DNA of 59,907 bases from Lachnocurva sp029100405 (GCA_046263755.1 JBJYZC010000016.1:1-59907); one strand, 5' to 3'; positions 1-8,449 are shown, counted from the first letter of the stretch. The notes: generated by a model not told the origin, from the letters alone. Translations and numbers: made by a program.

Positions 1-125
1 GTGGCCAATGCCGGGAACTGATACCCTAAAGCTCTTTCATGATGCCTTCGGTTACAAAAGAATAAGTTTGTGGTGATTCTTGTTAATTTGCCTCTTGACA
101 AAGGTCATTACATATCAGATTTTTG
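1..125 (-). mobile_element. Outward-facing end of a repeated element, copy 1 (truncated by window edge)
   Basis: These 125 bases are the reverse complement of 59460-59584 with a single mismatch (position 87). The copy faces left and continues beyond the window, so only its end is seen. The shared sequence stops at about 120-125, where this copy runs into a T-rich stretch and the other runs into a coding region. That marks the element boundary. A small stem (CCTTT/AGAGG on the element strand) lies near the end. See 59460-59907 for the fuller copy and its RNA structure. Confidence 0.8.
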
Positions 126-237
126 ATTTTTGTTTTTTGATTTTGTTTTTTGATTTTTGCGTCATGTCCACTGTTAGAGTCCGTATGCCCGGCAAGCGAT
201 TTTGAAGCAAGCCCGATCTCAACGACCACCTGAAAAT
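126..237. other. Intergenic, T-rich low-complexity start
   Basis: Positions 116-160 are a run of imperfect TTTTGATTTT-type repeats directly against the element end. The rest up to 237 shows no coding signal and no convincing promoter. Confidence 0.5.
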
Positions 238-465
238 ATTCGATATACAGAATCTTTTCGAAACCATGCGCCTTCCCAGGTCAAAACATACCCTTTGAGA
301 GCCTAAATATTCGATATATAAAATCTATTGAAATTCATGCTATAAAATCACACAGAAAACACGCATGAAATTCAAAAGATTTTGTATATCGAATAATCAG
401 GCCGAAAACAGGCAAGAAAACTCCCGGAAACACGCATGAAATTCAAAAGTTTTTGTATATCGAAT
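238..465. repeat. 228-bp four-repeat palindromic element, copy A
   Basis: Four copies of a repeat of about 34-37 bp sharing ATTCGATATA at one end and CATGC at the other are arranged forward, forward, inverted, inverted. The forward copies start at 238 and 309 and the inverted copies end at 394 and 465, so the spacings are 71, 86 and 71. The second copy at 29104-29331 has exactly the same spacings and total length. The sequence between units 1 and 2, and between units 3 and 4, is largely different in the two copies, while the central segment is similar. Function unknown. Confidence 0.85.
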
Positions 466-560
466 AACCAGGCTGAATCCGGATCACAATTTTAAATCAG
501 CGATATCATCATAGTGAATCATTCTCAAAATGTCCTCCCTATTTCGATCAAAAATTGGGG

Positions 561-566
561 TATAAT
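561..566 (+). promoter_or_regulatory. Probable -10 box for the class II aldolase gene
   Basis: A perfect TATAAT lies 90 bp upstream of the start at 656. No good -35 box is seen at the expected distance, so this is a weak or activator-dependent promoter call. Confidence 0.45.
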
Positions 567-655
567 ACTCCTGTGGATTCCATTCGAAGTCTGATCCAAT
601 CAAGCCAGCTCTAAGCAATCCCAAAATTCTGAAAATCAAGACAAAAGGAGTGCCT

Positions 656-1822
656 ATGTCCATCAACAAGAAAACCGCCCAACTACTGATTCTCCGTGCC
701 GGCCGCGAGCTTGTACGCACCGGTCTGATTGCACGTACCTGGGGCAATATCAGTGCCCGGATCTCTGACACATCATTTCTTATTACACCAAGCGGCCGTT
801 CCTACGAGACCCTGCAGCCCGAAGACCTGGTCGAAGTCCGGATCGATGACTGCTCCTACGCGGGTCCGCTGAAGCCCTCCAGCGAAATGAAAGTCCACGC
901 AGTCTGCTACCAGAACCGCCCCGACACGGATTTTGTCATCCACACCCACCAGGACTATGCCACTGCCCTGTCCACACTCGGCCGGGATTTGTCTTTCCCC
1001 GGGCAGGCCCTCTCCGTGGTTCCGACTGCAGAATATGCAATTTTCGGTTCCGATAGCCTGGCGGCAAATGTAGACCAGGCTCTGAAGAGATGTAAGAGTC
1101 ATGTTGTCCTCATGCGAAATCATGGAACCGTATGTCTGGGCAGAGATTATGAAGATGCTTTTCGACTTGCTCATCAATTGGAAAAAGAATGCAAGAAAGA
1201 ATATATGAAAAAAATCTCACCTGTAATAACAGATGAGATTCTTCATTATGAAAATGGACCGGATGAAAAAGGACCAAAACCAAGAGAAGTAGCCGAGGCT
1301 TCCCTGGAATCACAGCCAGACGGCCTGTGTGAAAATGAAAAGCTTTTGAAATACACAAGTGATTTTGGCAAACATTCTGATGGATGCTATCTCTTCACAA
1401 AGGCGCCCTATATTTCAAAATATGCCTCCTTCGGCGATGACCTGACCGTGTATGTCGACGACCTTGGGATGATGGTAGGACCGCTTGTCCATTGCCTTCC
1501 CGCCAATACAAGTGAGGATGAGATCTGCTCTGCCCTGACTTCCACACTTCCTGTCATCAGTAACGCTGTTCTTCTGCAGGGAGCCGGCGCCGAATGCTAT
1601 GGAAAAGACGGTATGGTGAATTCAACCAGCCAAAGAGGGGTCATCGGAGCCGTATGCTATGGCAAGGACCGCTCGGAAGCCGAGGCCATGGTCATGGTTC
1701 TTAACAAGGGCTGCCAGGCCGGTCTCTTAGAAAAAGCCGGTTTAAGGCCCAAGGCAGCAAGTCTTGCCACCCGGATCCGCGAGCATGAGATCTATGTTGA
1801 GAAATACGCCGGGCTGAAATAG
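656..1822 (+). CDS. Class II aldolase/adducin family protein, two-domain form
   Basis: 388 aa. The N-terminal half (about residues 1-190) is a class II aldolase/adducin fold of the fuculose-phosphate aldolase and ribulose-phosphate epimerase type. It has a zinc-binding HTH motif in VIHTHQDYA and the later RNHGTVCLG motif. The second half (about 230-388) looks like a degenerate relative of the same fold without the HTH motif. The ATG at 656 is chosen over an upstream GTG at 650 because AAAGGAG sits 5-6 bases before it. The gene converges with the aspartokinase gene, with 11 bases between the stop codons. The substrate cannot be inferred. The nearby arabinose genes are on the other strand and not co-transcribed. 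Confidence 0.8.
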   Translation: MSINKKTAQLLILRAGRELVRTGLIARTWGNISARISDTSFLITPSGRSYETLQPEDLVEVRIDDCSYAGPLKPSSEMKVHAVCYQNRPDTDFVIHTHQDYATALSTLGRDLSFPGQALSVVPTAEYAIFGSDSLAANVDQALKRCKSHVVLMRNHGTVCLGRDYEDAFRLAHQLEKECKKEYMKKISPVITDEILHYENGPDEKGPKPREVAEASLESQPDGLCENEKLLKYTSDFGKHSDGCYLFTKAPYISKYASFGDDLTVYVDDLGMMVGPLVHCLPANTSEDEICSALTSTLPVISNAVLLQGAGAECYGKDGMVNSTSQRGVIGAVCYGKDRSEAEAMVMVLNKGCQAGLLEKAGLRPKAASLATRIREHEIYVEKYAGLK

Positions 1823-1833
1823 TGCATCTCTTA

Positions 1834-3153
1834 TCACAGCTGCGTCGTTACGAAAATATCATAGATTGCCTTGATTGCCTTCTCAAAGTCCCTCTCATCC
1901 ACTCCGATAATGATATTGAGTTCGGAAGAGCCCTGATCGATCATTCGTACATTGACTCTGGCATGGGCCAGGGCGGAGAAGATCCTTCCTGACACACCAT
2001 AGGCGGATTTCATTCCACGGCCAACAACTGCGATTAAGGCCAGATCCGGCTGAATCTCAATCGAATCCGGATGGGTCAGACGATGGATCTCGGATACGAC
2101 CTGCTGCTCCTTGTCCAGGAACTCATCTTCATGAACCACAATGGTCATCGTATCAATACCGGAAGGCATATGCTCGAAATTGATCCCATGATCCTCAAAT
2201 GCCTGGAGAACCTTCCTGCCGAAGCCGACCTCGGAGTTCATCAGAGCCTTTGTGATATCAACCGCACAGAATCCCTTCTTTCCGGCAATTCCGGTGATCA
2301 TGTATTCCGGCTTACGAGCGGTGGATTCTACGATCCATGTGCCGGAATCGTCCGGACGGTTTGTATTTCTGATATTGATCGGGATGCCCTTGGAACGAAC
2401 CGGGAAAATGGCATCTTCATGGAGGACGGATGCACCCATATAAGAAAGCTCACGAAGTTCCCGATAGGTGATCGTGTCAATGCTCTTGGGCTGATCGATG
2501 ATCCTGGGATCTGCAACCAGAAATCCGGAGACATCCGTCCAGTTTTCATAGACATCCGCACCGCAGGCGCCGGCAACAATGGATCCGGTCACATCGGAGC
2601 CGCCTCTGGAGAAGGTCCGGATCTTTCCGTCCTTACCCTTGCCGTAGAAACCGGGAATTACCGCCCTCGGTGTCTCAGCCAGGCGCTGGCCTAAGACTTT
2701 TTCCGTCTTATAGGAATTGAGATTTCCCTCTTCGTTGAAGAAAATCGTATCGAATGGGTCAATAAATTCATAACCCAGATATTTTGCCATGACGCGGCCA
2801 TTCAGATATTCTCCACGACTGGCAGCATAGTCGAGCGTCGGTTCTTCTTTCAAAGTCTTCTCAATCACATCGAACTCATCGTCCAGGCTAAAGTCCATCT
2901 GCAGCCCTTCTATGATCTCATTGTAACGGGCTTTGATATTCAGAAGCTGCTGGTGGAGATCACCGCCCGAAACGGCCAGCCGATAGGCCTCGATCAGCAT
3001 ATCCGTAACTTTGGTGTCCCCGCTGAAACGTTTGCCGGGAGCGCTGGGAATCACATACACTCTGGATTCGTCACTCCTGATAATCTGGCCTGCCTTTTCA
3101 AACTGCTTGGCATCGGCCAGGGAACTGCCTCCGAACTTCACAACCTTTTTCAT
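1834..3153 (-). CDS. Aspartokinase
   Basis: 439 aa. It phosphorylates aspartate in the first step of lysine, threonine and methionine synthesis. The N-terminus has the amino acid kinase signature KFGGSSLA (residues 4-11), followed by the SRGGSDVTGS nucleotide-binding stretch. The last 140 residues hold two ACT-like regulatory segments, which normally bind lysine or threonine. The ATG at 3153 is preferred because GAGAGGAAAG lies just before it; an upstream in-frame start would add 9 residues without a better site. The gene stands alone, with no biosynthetic neighbours and no recognisable lysine riboswitch in the upstream 340 bases. Confidence 0.93.
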   Translation of the reverse strand: MKKVVKFGGSSLADAKQFEKAGQIIRSDESRVYVIPSAPGKRFSGDTKVTDMLIEAYRLAVSGGDLHQQLLNIKARYNEIIEGLQMDFSLDDEFDVIEKTLKEEPTLDYAASRGEYLNGRVMAKYLGYEFIDPFDTIFFNEEGNLNSYKTEKVLGQRLAETPRAVIPGFYGKGKDGKIRTFSRGGSDVTGSIVAGACGADVYENWTDVSGFLVADPRIIDQPKSIDTITYRELRELSYMGASVLHEDAIFPVRSKGIPINIRNTNRPDDSGTWIVESTARKPEYMITGIAGKKGFCAVDITKALMNSEVGFGRKVLQAFEDHGINFEHMPSGIDTMTIVVHEDEFLDKEQQVVSEIHRLTHPDSIEIQPDLALIAVVGRGMKSAYGVSGRIFSALAHARVNVRMIDQGSSELNIIIGVDERDFEKAIKAIYDIFVTTQL

Positions 3154-3492
3154 TTTCTTTCCTCTCACAATCACAGTCACTCAGTAATCTTTTCCTGCAG
3201 CAGGCTGTATTTTGAAACTGTGCCTGCTTAAATTCAAATGATACCACGACCATATAGAATAGAAAAGGGGCTTCTCGAAATAGTGCCGAAAAAATGCCGA
3301 TCAGGGATCGATCCGATGTCTGACAGGCGAATTCCCGATTGACCCGATTCTCCGTCAACTATGAGTGGTTCTCGCGCCCCGCTTATGGTATACTTTTTCC
3401 GATTTCATTCCTCCGGATTCTTTCTATCATCCGAATTCGAAGAAATAGAAGTCAGGATAAAATAGTTCATAAAAGAAAGGATATCGTCAATT
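3154..3492. other. Divergent intergenic region between aspartokinase and uppP
   Basis: A TATACT (3389-3394) about 100 bp before uppP could be its -10 box, without a clear -35. No riboswitch, repeat or small gene was recognised. Confidence 0.4.
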
Positions 3493-4356
3493 ATGGATAT
3501 TTTAAAAGCGATCCTCTACGGTATCGTAGAAGGAATCACCGAATGGCTGCCTGTCAGCTCGACCGGCCACATGATTCTTCTGGATCAGATTTGCAAAATC
3601 AAACAGGGCAACGCCTTCTGGCAGATGTTTCTTGTCGTCATCCAGTTCGGTGCCATCCTGGCCGTCATTTTCATGTACTGGAAAACCATCTGGCCCCTGG
3701 GCAGATCGAAAAAGACCGGAAAGCTCATGTGGAAGCGCCACACCCTGAATCTCTGGGGGAAGACCATCGTAGCCTGCATTCCAGCCGGTATCGTAGGTGT
3801 CTTGCTGGATGACTGGCTGGACAATCATCTCTACAATGCTCTGGTCGTATCCATCATGCTGATCCTTGTCGGCATTGCCTTTCTTCTGGTAGAGAATCAG
3901 AGAGAGAAGCATGATATGCGGGCAAATGTAAACCGTCTCAGCGAACTAAGCTATAAGGATGCCTTTATTATCGGCCTCTTCCAGTTGGTTGCAGCCTGCC
4001 TGCCGGGAACTTCCCGTTCCGGTTCCACCATCCTCGGCGGCATCATGATCGGTGTTTCCAGGAAGACCGCTGCAGACTTCACTTTCGTTCTGGCGATCCC
4101 GGTCATGGCCGGTGCCAGTCTTCTGAAGATCGTCAAATTCTTCCATGCCGGAAATGTCCTGACCGGATATCAGACAGCCATCCTACTGACCGGATGCATC
4201 GTTGCTTTCCTGGTCTCCATTTTCATCATCCGTTTTCTGATGAGCTATATCAAGAAGCATGACTTCAAAGTCTTCGGCTGGTATCGGATTGCCCTTGGTA
4301 TCTTTGTGATCCTGGCATTCCTGATCAGCGGACAGAATATCATTGCCATTCAATAA
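3493..4356 (+). CDS. uppP: Undecaprenyl-diphosphatase (UppP/BacA)
   Basis: 287 aa, the usual length. This integral membrane enzyme dephosphorylates undecaprenyl pyrophosphate to recycle the lipid carrier for peptidoglycan synthesis, and it can confer bacitracin resistance. Family motifs are clear: EGITEWLPVSSTGH at residues 14-27 (active-site glutamates plus the PVSSTGH motif) and PGTSRSGST at about residue 173. About seven or eight hydrophobic membrane segments follow the family pattern. AGAAAGGATATCG precedes the ATG. The gene is monocistronic and ends in a strong hairpin shared with the convergent L,D-transpeptidase gene. Both products act on the cell wall. Confidence 0.96.
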   Translation: MDILKAILYGIVEGITEWLPVSSTGHMILLDQICKIKQGNAFWQMFLVVIQFGAILAVIFMYWKTIWPLGRSKKTGKLMWKRHTLNLWGKTIVACIPAGIVGVLLDDWLDNHLYNALVVSIMLILVGIAFLLVENQREKHDMRANVNRLSELSYKDAFIIGLFQLVAACLPGTSRSGSTILGGIMIGVSRKTAADFTFVLAIPVMAGASLLKIVKFFHAGNVLTGYQTAILLTGCIVAFLVSIFIIRFLMSYIKKHDFKVFGWYRIALGIFVILAFLISGQNIIAIQ

Positions 4357-4374
4357 GTCTTTCCTTTCGTAAAG

Positions 4375-4452
4375 AAACCCCGGGCATGTGATATGTACCC
4401 TCCTTACTGGTTTGTCCGGTAAAGAGGTACCTATCACATGCCCGGGGTTTTT
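4375..4452. terminator. Bidirectional terminator between uppP and the L,D-transpeptidase gene
   Basis: A nearly perfect inverted repeat of about 24 bp (AACCCCGGGCATGTGATA with its complement, extending to GTACC/GGTACC) encloses a 26-base loop. It is flanked by A-rich and T-rich sides, so it can stop transcription from both convergent genes. Confidence 0.85.
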
Positions 4453-4462
4453 ACTATACTAT

Positions 4463-4553
4463 TCCATGGTCTGCTTAAAGTCCATGAGCCTATTTCAATC
4501 CATGGTCTGCTTAAAATCCATGAGCCTCTTTCGATCCATGGTCTATATTTCAA
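4463..4553. repeat. 36-bp tandem repeat, 2.5 copies, 3' of the L,D-transpeptidase gene
   Basis: Units start at 4463, 4499 and 4535 with TCCATGGTCT and an exact 36-bp period. They lie between the gene's stop codon and the terminator. On the gene strand the unit begins AGACCATGGA, which resembles the coding end (AGACCATGAT) just upstream of the stop. Confidence 0.85.
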
Positions 4554-4565
4554 CGGAAAAGAGTC

Positions 4566-5858
4566 TCAGTGAATAATGATCATGGTCTTTCCTGCTTTCA
4601 CCATATCATAGAGCTGAATTACCTTATCCAAGGGACTATTCACACAGCCATCCGAGCCGTCTGTGAGATAGATATTGCCGCCAAATGACTTTCTCCAGAC
4701 AGCATCGTGAATGCCAACACCGGAATTTGTGATCCACATGAAGCGGCTGCAATCTACGGAGTAGGTTTTCCCGGACGCAGTGGATCCATTCATAGTGTGG
4801 TCTGCCTTTTTCATCAGGCAATAATAGACACCGGTCGGCGTCTCACTGACACCCTTCTGTCCGGTAACAACATCATAATCGATCTTGATATTTCCCTTCT
4901 TATCATAAGCCCAGAGATGCTGCTGGGCGATGCTCACTTCGATAATAAGATCCGAGTCGTATTTACTCATATCATTTACTTTACCTGCCATCTGAGGCTG
5001 CCGGTTGTCCTCGGACTTACCGGAAGATACAGCATCCTGGAGATACTTGATCTCATCTTCCTTATCGACATAGGTACCCCAGTCTCCGCCTGTCACGGTC
5101 TGCATACTGCCATCGTGCAGAAGAACCGGGAAACCTTTTCCAACGGTCTGGTAATCTTCATTGATCTCTGCCATGAGTTTCTTAAAAGGCTTGGTGAGAT
5201 CAGCGATCTGATAGTTTCCGTCCGGCAAAACCGTAATATCATCTTTCGTGATCGTTGCCTTCTTGCCATCCGTATAAGTAACATGCCATGCCAGAAGCTC
5301 ATTCAATTTATCACAAGCCTGCTTTAAGCCTTTTTCTGTATATTCCGGCTTTACATAATAATCGGAGAGCCTGATTCCGGTCTTACCAGATGCAGCATCC
5401 TTTAAAAGGGCCTCGCTGTCTACCGTATCGCCCTGTTTTTCCTTAGTGATCACATACTTACTGGAAGCATCATCGTAATTTATCGCTGCATTCGTGCTTG
5501 CCGTATGCTCATTGTTCCACTGATCCAGATAAGTCTTCAGGGCATCCCTATCCACCTGATTCGTCACCTTGACTTCAATATTCACCGGTCCTAAGATTCC
5601 GCTCGTTCTGCCGGTCACTTTTGCGCTCGTCTGCACAAACTTGTCATTCAGTTCTTTATCCGTAAATGTATGGCTTGCCTGATATTCCTGACTTAAATAA
5701 GCCTTTGCGATCTTATCGTCATTGGAAAAGATTGCACCTTTTAAGGTATGTCCGTTCACTACTTTTCTCTGACGAAGAACAACAACAAGACCACATAAAA
5801 TAACAAGCAGAATGATGACAAGTAATATCAGTGTCCGTTTCCATCCCAGTTTCTTCAT
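4566..5858 (-). CDS. L,D-transpeptidase (YkuD domain) membrane-anchored protein
   Basis: 430 aa. Residues about 9-29 form one transmembrane segment, so the protein is anchored facing the cell wall. The middle (about 40-300) resembles the peptidoglycan-binding repeats of Firmicute L,D-transpeptidases. The C-terminal 120 residues are a YkuD catalytic domain that makes 3-3 peptidoglycan cross-links or attaches proteins, with GIHDAVWR and the cysteine motif. The motif here reads SDGCVN where the family usually has SHGC, so the conserved histidine next to the nucleophile is replaced by aspartate. ATG 5858 is chosen because GAGGAG lies 8 bases before it. Confidence 0.9.
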   Translation of the reverse strand: MKKLGWKRTLILLVIILLVILCGLVVVLRQRKVVNGHTLKGAIFSNDDKIAKAYLSQEYQASHTFTDKELNDKFVQTSAKVTGRTSGILGPVNIEVKVTNQVDRDALKTYLDQWNNEHTASTNAAINYDDASSKYVITKEKQGDTVDSEALLKDAASGKTGIRLSDYYVKPEYTEKGLKQACDKLNELLAWHVTYTDGKKATITKDDITVLPDGNYQIADLTKPFKKLMAEINEDYQTVGKGFPVLLHDGSMQTVTGGDWGTYVDKEDEIKYLQDAVSSGKSEDNRQPQMAGKVNDMSKYDSDLIIEVSIAQQHLWAYDKKGNIKIDYDVVTGQKGVSETPTGVYYCLMKKADHTMNGSTASGKTYSVDCSRFMWITNSGVGIHDAVWRKSFGGNIYLTDGSDGCVNSPLDKVIQLYDMVKAGKTMIIIH

Positions 5859-6104
5859 CGAAATACTCCTCAAATAAAGCGTCGTTCATCTACGCCAAAC
5901 AATTAAACTTTCATGAATATTATTCTAACACAGGGCAAGACAGGATGTTGCACAAGGACTTGTTAGATCCGAAAAGAAAACTGTTACTATTGATAAAGAT
6001 TCCTATTAAGTATTTCATAGATGTGATTTCTGTTGCATTAATATTACATGGCTGAAACAAAGGTGCAATGGATTGCGAAAGGCGATCTGTACTTCATTAT
6101 GAAT

Positions 6105-6205
6105 TTGTGAGTTTATGGGTTGGTGGGCTTTTGAGTTTGTGGGTCTGTGGATTTATGGGTTTGTGGGCTGGTGGGTCTATGGATTTATGGGTTTGTGGGT
6201 TTTGA
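6105..6205. repeat. GT-rich degenerate tandem repeat
   Basis: About 100 bases of imperfect 12- to 16-bp repeats of the GTGGGTTTATGG type, with strong strand asymmetry (G and T on the plus strand). The neighbouring stretch 5859-6104 holds no recognisable gene or site. Confidence 0.7.
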
Positions 6206-6369
6206 TACTCGACATCTTTTTGGAGTTACTGGTGAAAAAAACGGAGTTTCCCACGATTCGGCACTTCGCAGAAATTATCTTAATAAAAAACAATTTTCAA
6301 AAATACGATAGTGAAGAGTCCAAAATCAGCTGTTTTTCGCCCCTTTTATCGTCATACGAAGAGAATCCA

Positions 6370-6411
6370 AAAATTCCGATAGTGAAATCAGAAAATCACT
6401 ATCGGAATTTT
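6370..6411 (-). terminator. Terminator of the pentose/transketolase operon
   Basis: A perfect 15-bp inverted repeat (AAAATTCCGATAGTG and its complement, 12-base loop) is followed on the minus strand by a T run. It lies about 165 bp beyond the last gene of the minus-strand pentose block. A partial copy of CGATAGTGAA occurs at 6306, 71 bp away from the one at 6377. Confidence 0.75.
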
Positions 6412-6450
6412 AAAAAACCACCTATTTTACGATATTACCTGGCACACTCA

Positions 6451-6578
6451 GCCGAAGCGCACATCCTTCCAGGCAATCCCAGCCGAAGCGCACATCCTTC
6501 CAAGCAATCTCAGCCGAAACGCACATCCTTCCAGACAATCTCAGTTGAACCAACCGCACATCTTTCCAGACAATCTCA
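6451..6578. repeat. 31-bp tandem repeat starting at the transketolase stop codon
   Basis: Units start at 6451, 6482, 6513 and 6544 with an exact 31-bp period and few changes. A slightly longer first unit overlaps the stop codon of the transketolase C-subunit gene (6576-6578). On the gene strand each unit carries CTGAGATTGnnTGGAAGGAT or a close variant, where the first copy's CTGA contains the real stop. Confidence 0.9.
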
Positions 6579-7517
6579 GCCTAACCAGTCGTGGATCTCG
6601 TGGTAAATGCCCTCGCCATCCAGCTTGTACTTCTTCAGAAGTTCCAGGGCAGGACCGGATTCACCGAAGGTATCACGAACACCGATCTTATGTATCGGAG
6701 TCGGAAGTTTTTCAGAAAGGACATCCGATACCGCACTGCCAAGGCCGCCGATAATCGAGTGTTCCTCAACGGTAACGACCTTTCCGGTCTTCTTGGCAGA
6801 AGCAATGATCAGATCCTCATCCAAAGGCTTAATGGTATGAATATTGATGACCTCCGCATGAATGCCATCCTCTGCCAGACGGTCAGCCGCCTCCAGTGCA
6901 TACCCTACTTCAAGGCCTGTTGCTACAATGGTAAGGTCAGATCCCTCACGAAGAAGAATGCCCTTTCCGATTTCAAAATGATAATCCGGTCTGTCATTGA
7001 TGACAGGTACTGCCAGACGTCCGAAACGGAGATAGACCGGACCCTGCATCTCATAAGCAGCCTTGACTGCAGCCTTTGCTTCAATATCATCCGAAGGAAC
7101 AATGACAGTCATTCCAGGAATCACCCGCATCAGAGCGATATCTTCACAGCACTGATGAGAAGCACCATCCTCACCGACAGAAATACCGGCATGGGTAGCG
7201 CCGATCTTCACATTTAAATGAGGATATCCGATGGAATTCCGAACCTGCTCATAAGCACGGCCTGCTGCAAACATGGCAAAAGAGCTTGCAAAAGGAACCA
7301 TCCCTGCTGTAGACAGTCCGGCTGCGATGCCCATCATATCCGCCTCTGCAATACCGCAGTCGATATGACGATCCGGAAATGCCTTCTTGAAAATTCCGGT
7401 TTTGGTTGCGCCGGCCAGATCGGCATCAAGAACAATCAGATCATCATGCTCTTTCCCGAGTTCTACCAGGGCATTGCCATAGCTTTCACGTGTTGCGATT
7501 TTCTTAAGCTCTGCCAT
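6576..7517 (-). CDS. Transketolase, C-terminal subunit
   Basis: 313 aa. It supplies the pyrimidine-binding and C-terminal domains of a split transketolase. With the subunit encoded just upstream it forms the thiamine diphosphate enzyme that moves two-carbon units between pentose and hexose phosphates. The glutamate that activates the cofactor lies in CGIAEADMMGIAAGL (about residues 54-68). It starts 3 bases after the N-subunit stop with AAAGGAGG before the ATG, so the two are co-translated. It is the last gene of the arabinose/pentose block, where it would process xylulose-5-phosphate. Confidence 0.94.
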   Translation of the reverse strand: MAELKKIATRESYGNALVELGKEHDDLIVLDADLAGATKTGIFKKAFPDRHIDCGIAEADMMGIAAGLSTAGMVPFASSFAMFAAGRAYEQVRNSIGYPHLNVKIGATHAGISVGEDGASHQCCEDIALMRVIPGMTVIVPSDDIEAKAAVKAAYEMQGPVYLRFGRLAVPVINDRPDYHFEIGKGILLREGSDLTIVATGLEVGYALEAADRLAEDGIHAEVINIHTIKPLDEDLIIASAKKTGKVVTVEEHSIIGGLGSAVSDVLSEKLPTPIHKIGVRDTFGESGPALELLKKYKLDGEGIYHEIHDWLG

Positions 7518-7520
7518 GTC

Positions 7521-8342
7521 TTATGCCTCCTTTGAGAGATCGGCCATTGCGATCTTATATTCTTCATCATTGGGTGCCTTGCCGTGCCAGCCGACCTGGT
7601 TCTCCATGAAGGAAACGCCCTTGCCCTTTACGGTCTTTGCGATAATTGCAACCGGCTGCCCCTTCACTTCACGGGCTTCCTTGAAAGCTGCCCGGAGTTC
7701 ATCAAAGTCATTTCCATCCGAGACACGAATGACATGGAACTTGAAGGCCTTGAACTTCTCATCGATGGGATAAGGAGAATTGACTTCCTCGATGGTTCCG
7801 TCGATCTGGAGATTGTTGTTATCCACGATCACAACCAGGTTATCCAATGCATGGTTTCCTGCAAACATAGCAGCTTCCCAAACCTGGCCTTCCTCGAGCT
7901 CACCATCACCGAGAAGGGTATAGACCCTGTAGTCCTCTTTTCTAAGTTTCCCGGCAAGAGCCATACCGACTGCTGCAGATACGCCCTGGCCAAGAGATCC
8001 GGTGGACATATCTACGCCCGGTGTCTCATTCATATTGGGATGTCCCTGGAGATAAGATCCGGTATGGCGAAGGGTCAAGAGATCCTCTCTCGGGAAATAC
8101 CCCCGCTCTGCCAATACCGAATAGAGCCCCGGCGCTGTATGTCCCTTACTCAAAACGAAGCGGTCACGCTTGGGATCCTTGGGATTCTTTGGATCGATCT
8201 TCATTTCTTCAAAATACAGATAAGTGAAAATATCTGCAGCGCCCAGAGACCCGCCCGGATGTCCGCTTTTCGCTGAATGAAGCGAAGAAACGATGTCTTT
8301 GCGGACCTGATTCGCAATCTTCTTCAGTTCCTGATTCGTCAT
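7521..8342 (-). CDS. Transketolase, N-terminal subunit
   Basis: 273 aa. It is the thiamine diphosphate pyrophosphate-binding half of a split transketolase. The motif GDGELEEGQVWEA, followed by VDNNNLQ (about residues 145-178), matches the GDG-(x)-N cofactor/Mg site. Conserved histidines occur in HSAKSGHPGGSLG and SKGHTAPGLY. The gene sits between the transaldolase-like gene (108-bp gap) and the C-subunit gene (3-bp gap). Split transketolases are common in Clostridia. Its place after araD and the kinase fits a role in feeding arabinose carbon into glycolysis. Confidence 0.94.
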   Translation of the reverse strand: MTNQELKKIANQVRKDIVSSLHSAKSGHPGGSLGAADIFTYLYFEEMKIDPKNPKDPKRDRFVLSKGHTAPGLYSVLAERGYFPREDLLTLRHTGSYLQGHPNMNETPGVDMSTGSLGQGVSAAVGMALAGKLRKEDYRVYTLLGDGELEEGQVWEAAMFAGNHALDNLVVIVDNNNLQIDGTIEEVNSPYPIDEKFKAFKFHVIRVSDGNDFDELRAAFKEAREVKGQPVAIIAKTVKGKGVSFMENQVGWHGKAPNDEEYKIAMADLSKEA

Positions 8343-8449
8343 TACACGTATCCTTTCTGAATATCCACCAGCCTGCCGGCTCGCCTACTGTCTCACCGGT
8401 TTAACATCTTTATCTTATACTATTCTGCCCGGCTTGTCATCGGCAATCC

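Noticed and set aside
238..465. CRISPR array
   Set aside because: Repeat and spacer lengths would fit, but there are only two repeats per direction, the halves are inverted to each other, the repeats diverge, the same layout recurs at a second locus, and no cas genes are in the window.
3154..3492. Lysine riboswitch before aspartokinase
   Set aside because: The region lacks the conserved junction motifs and a terminator, and is too short on the gene side.
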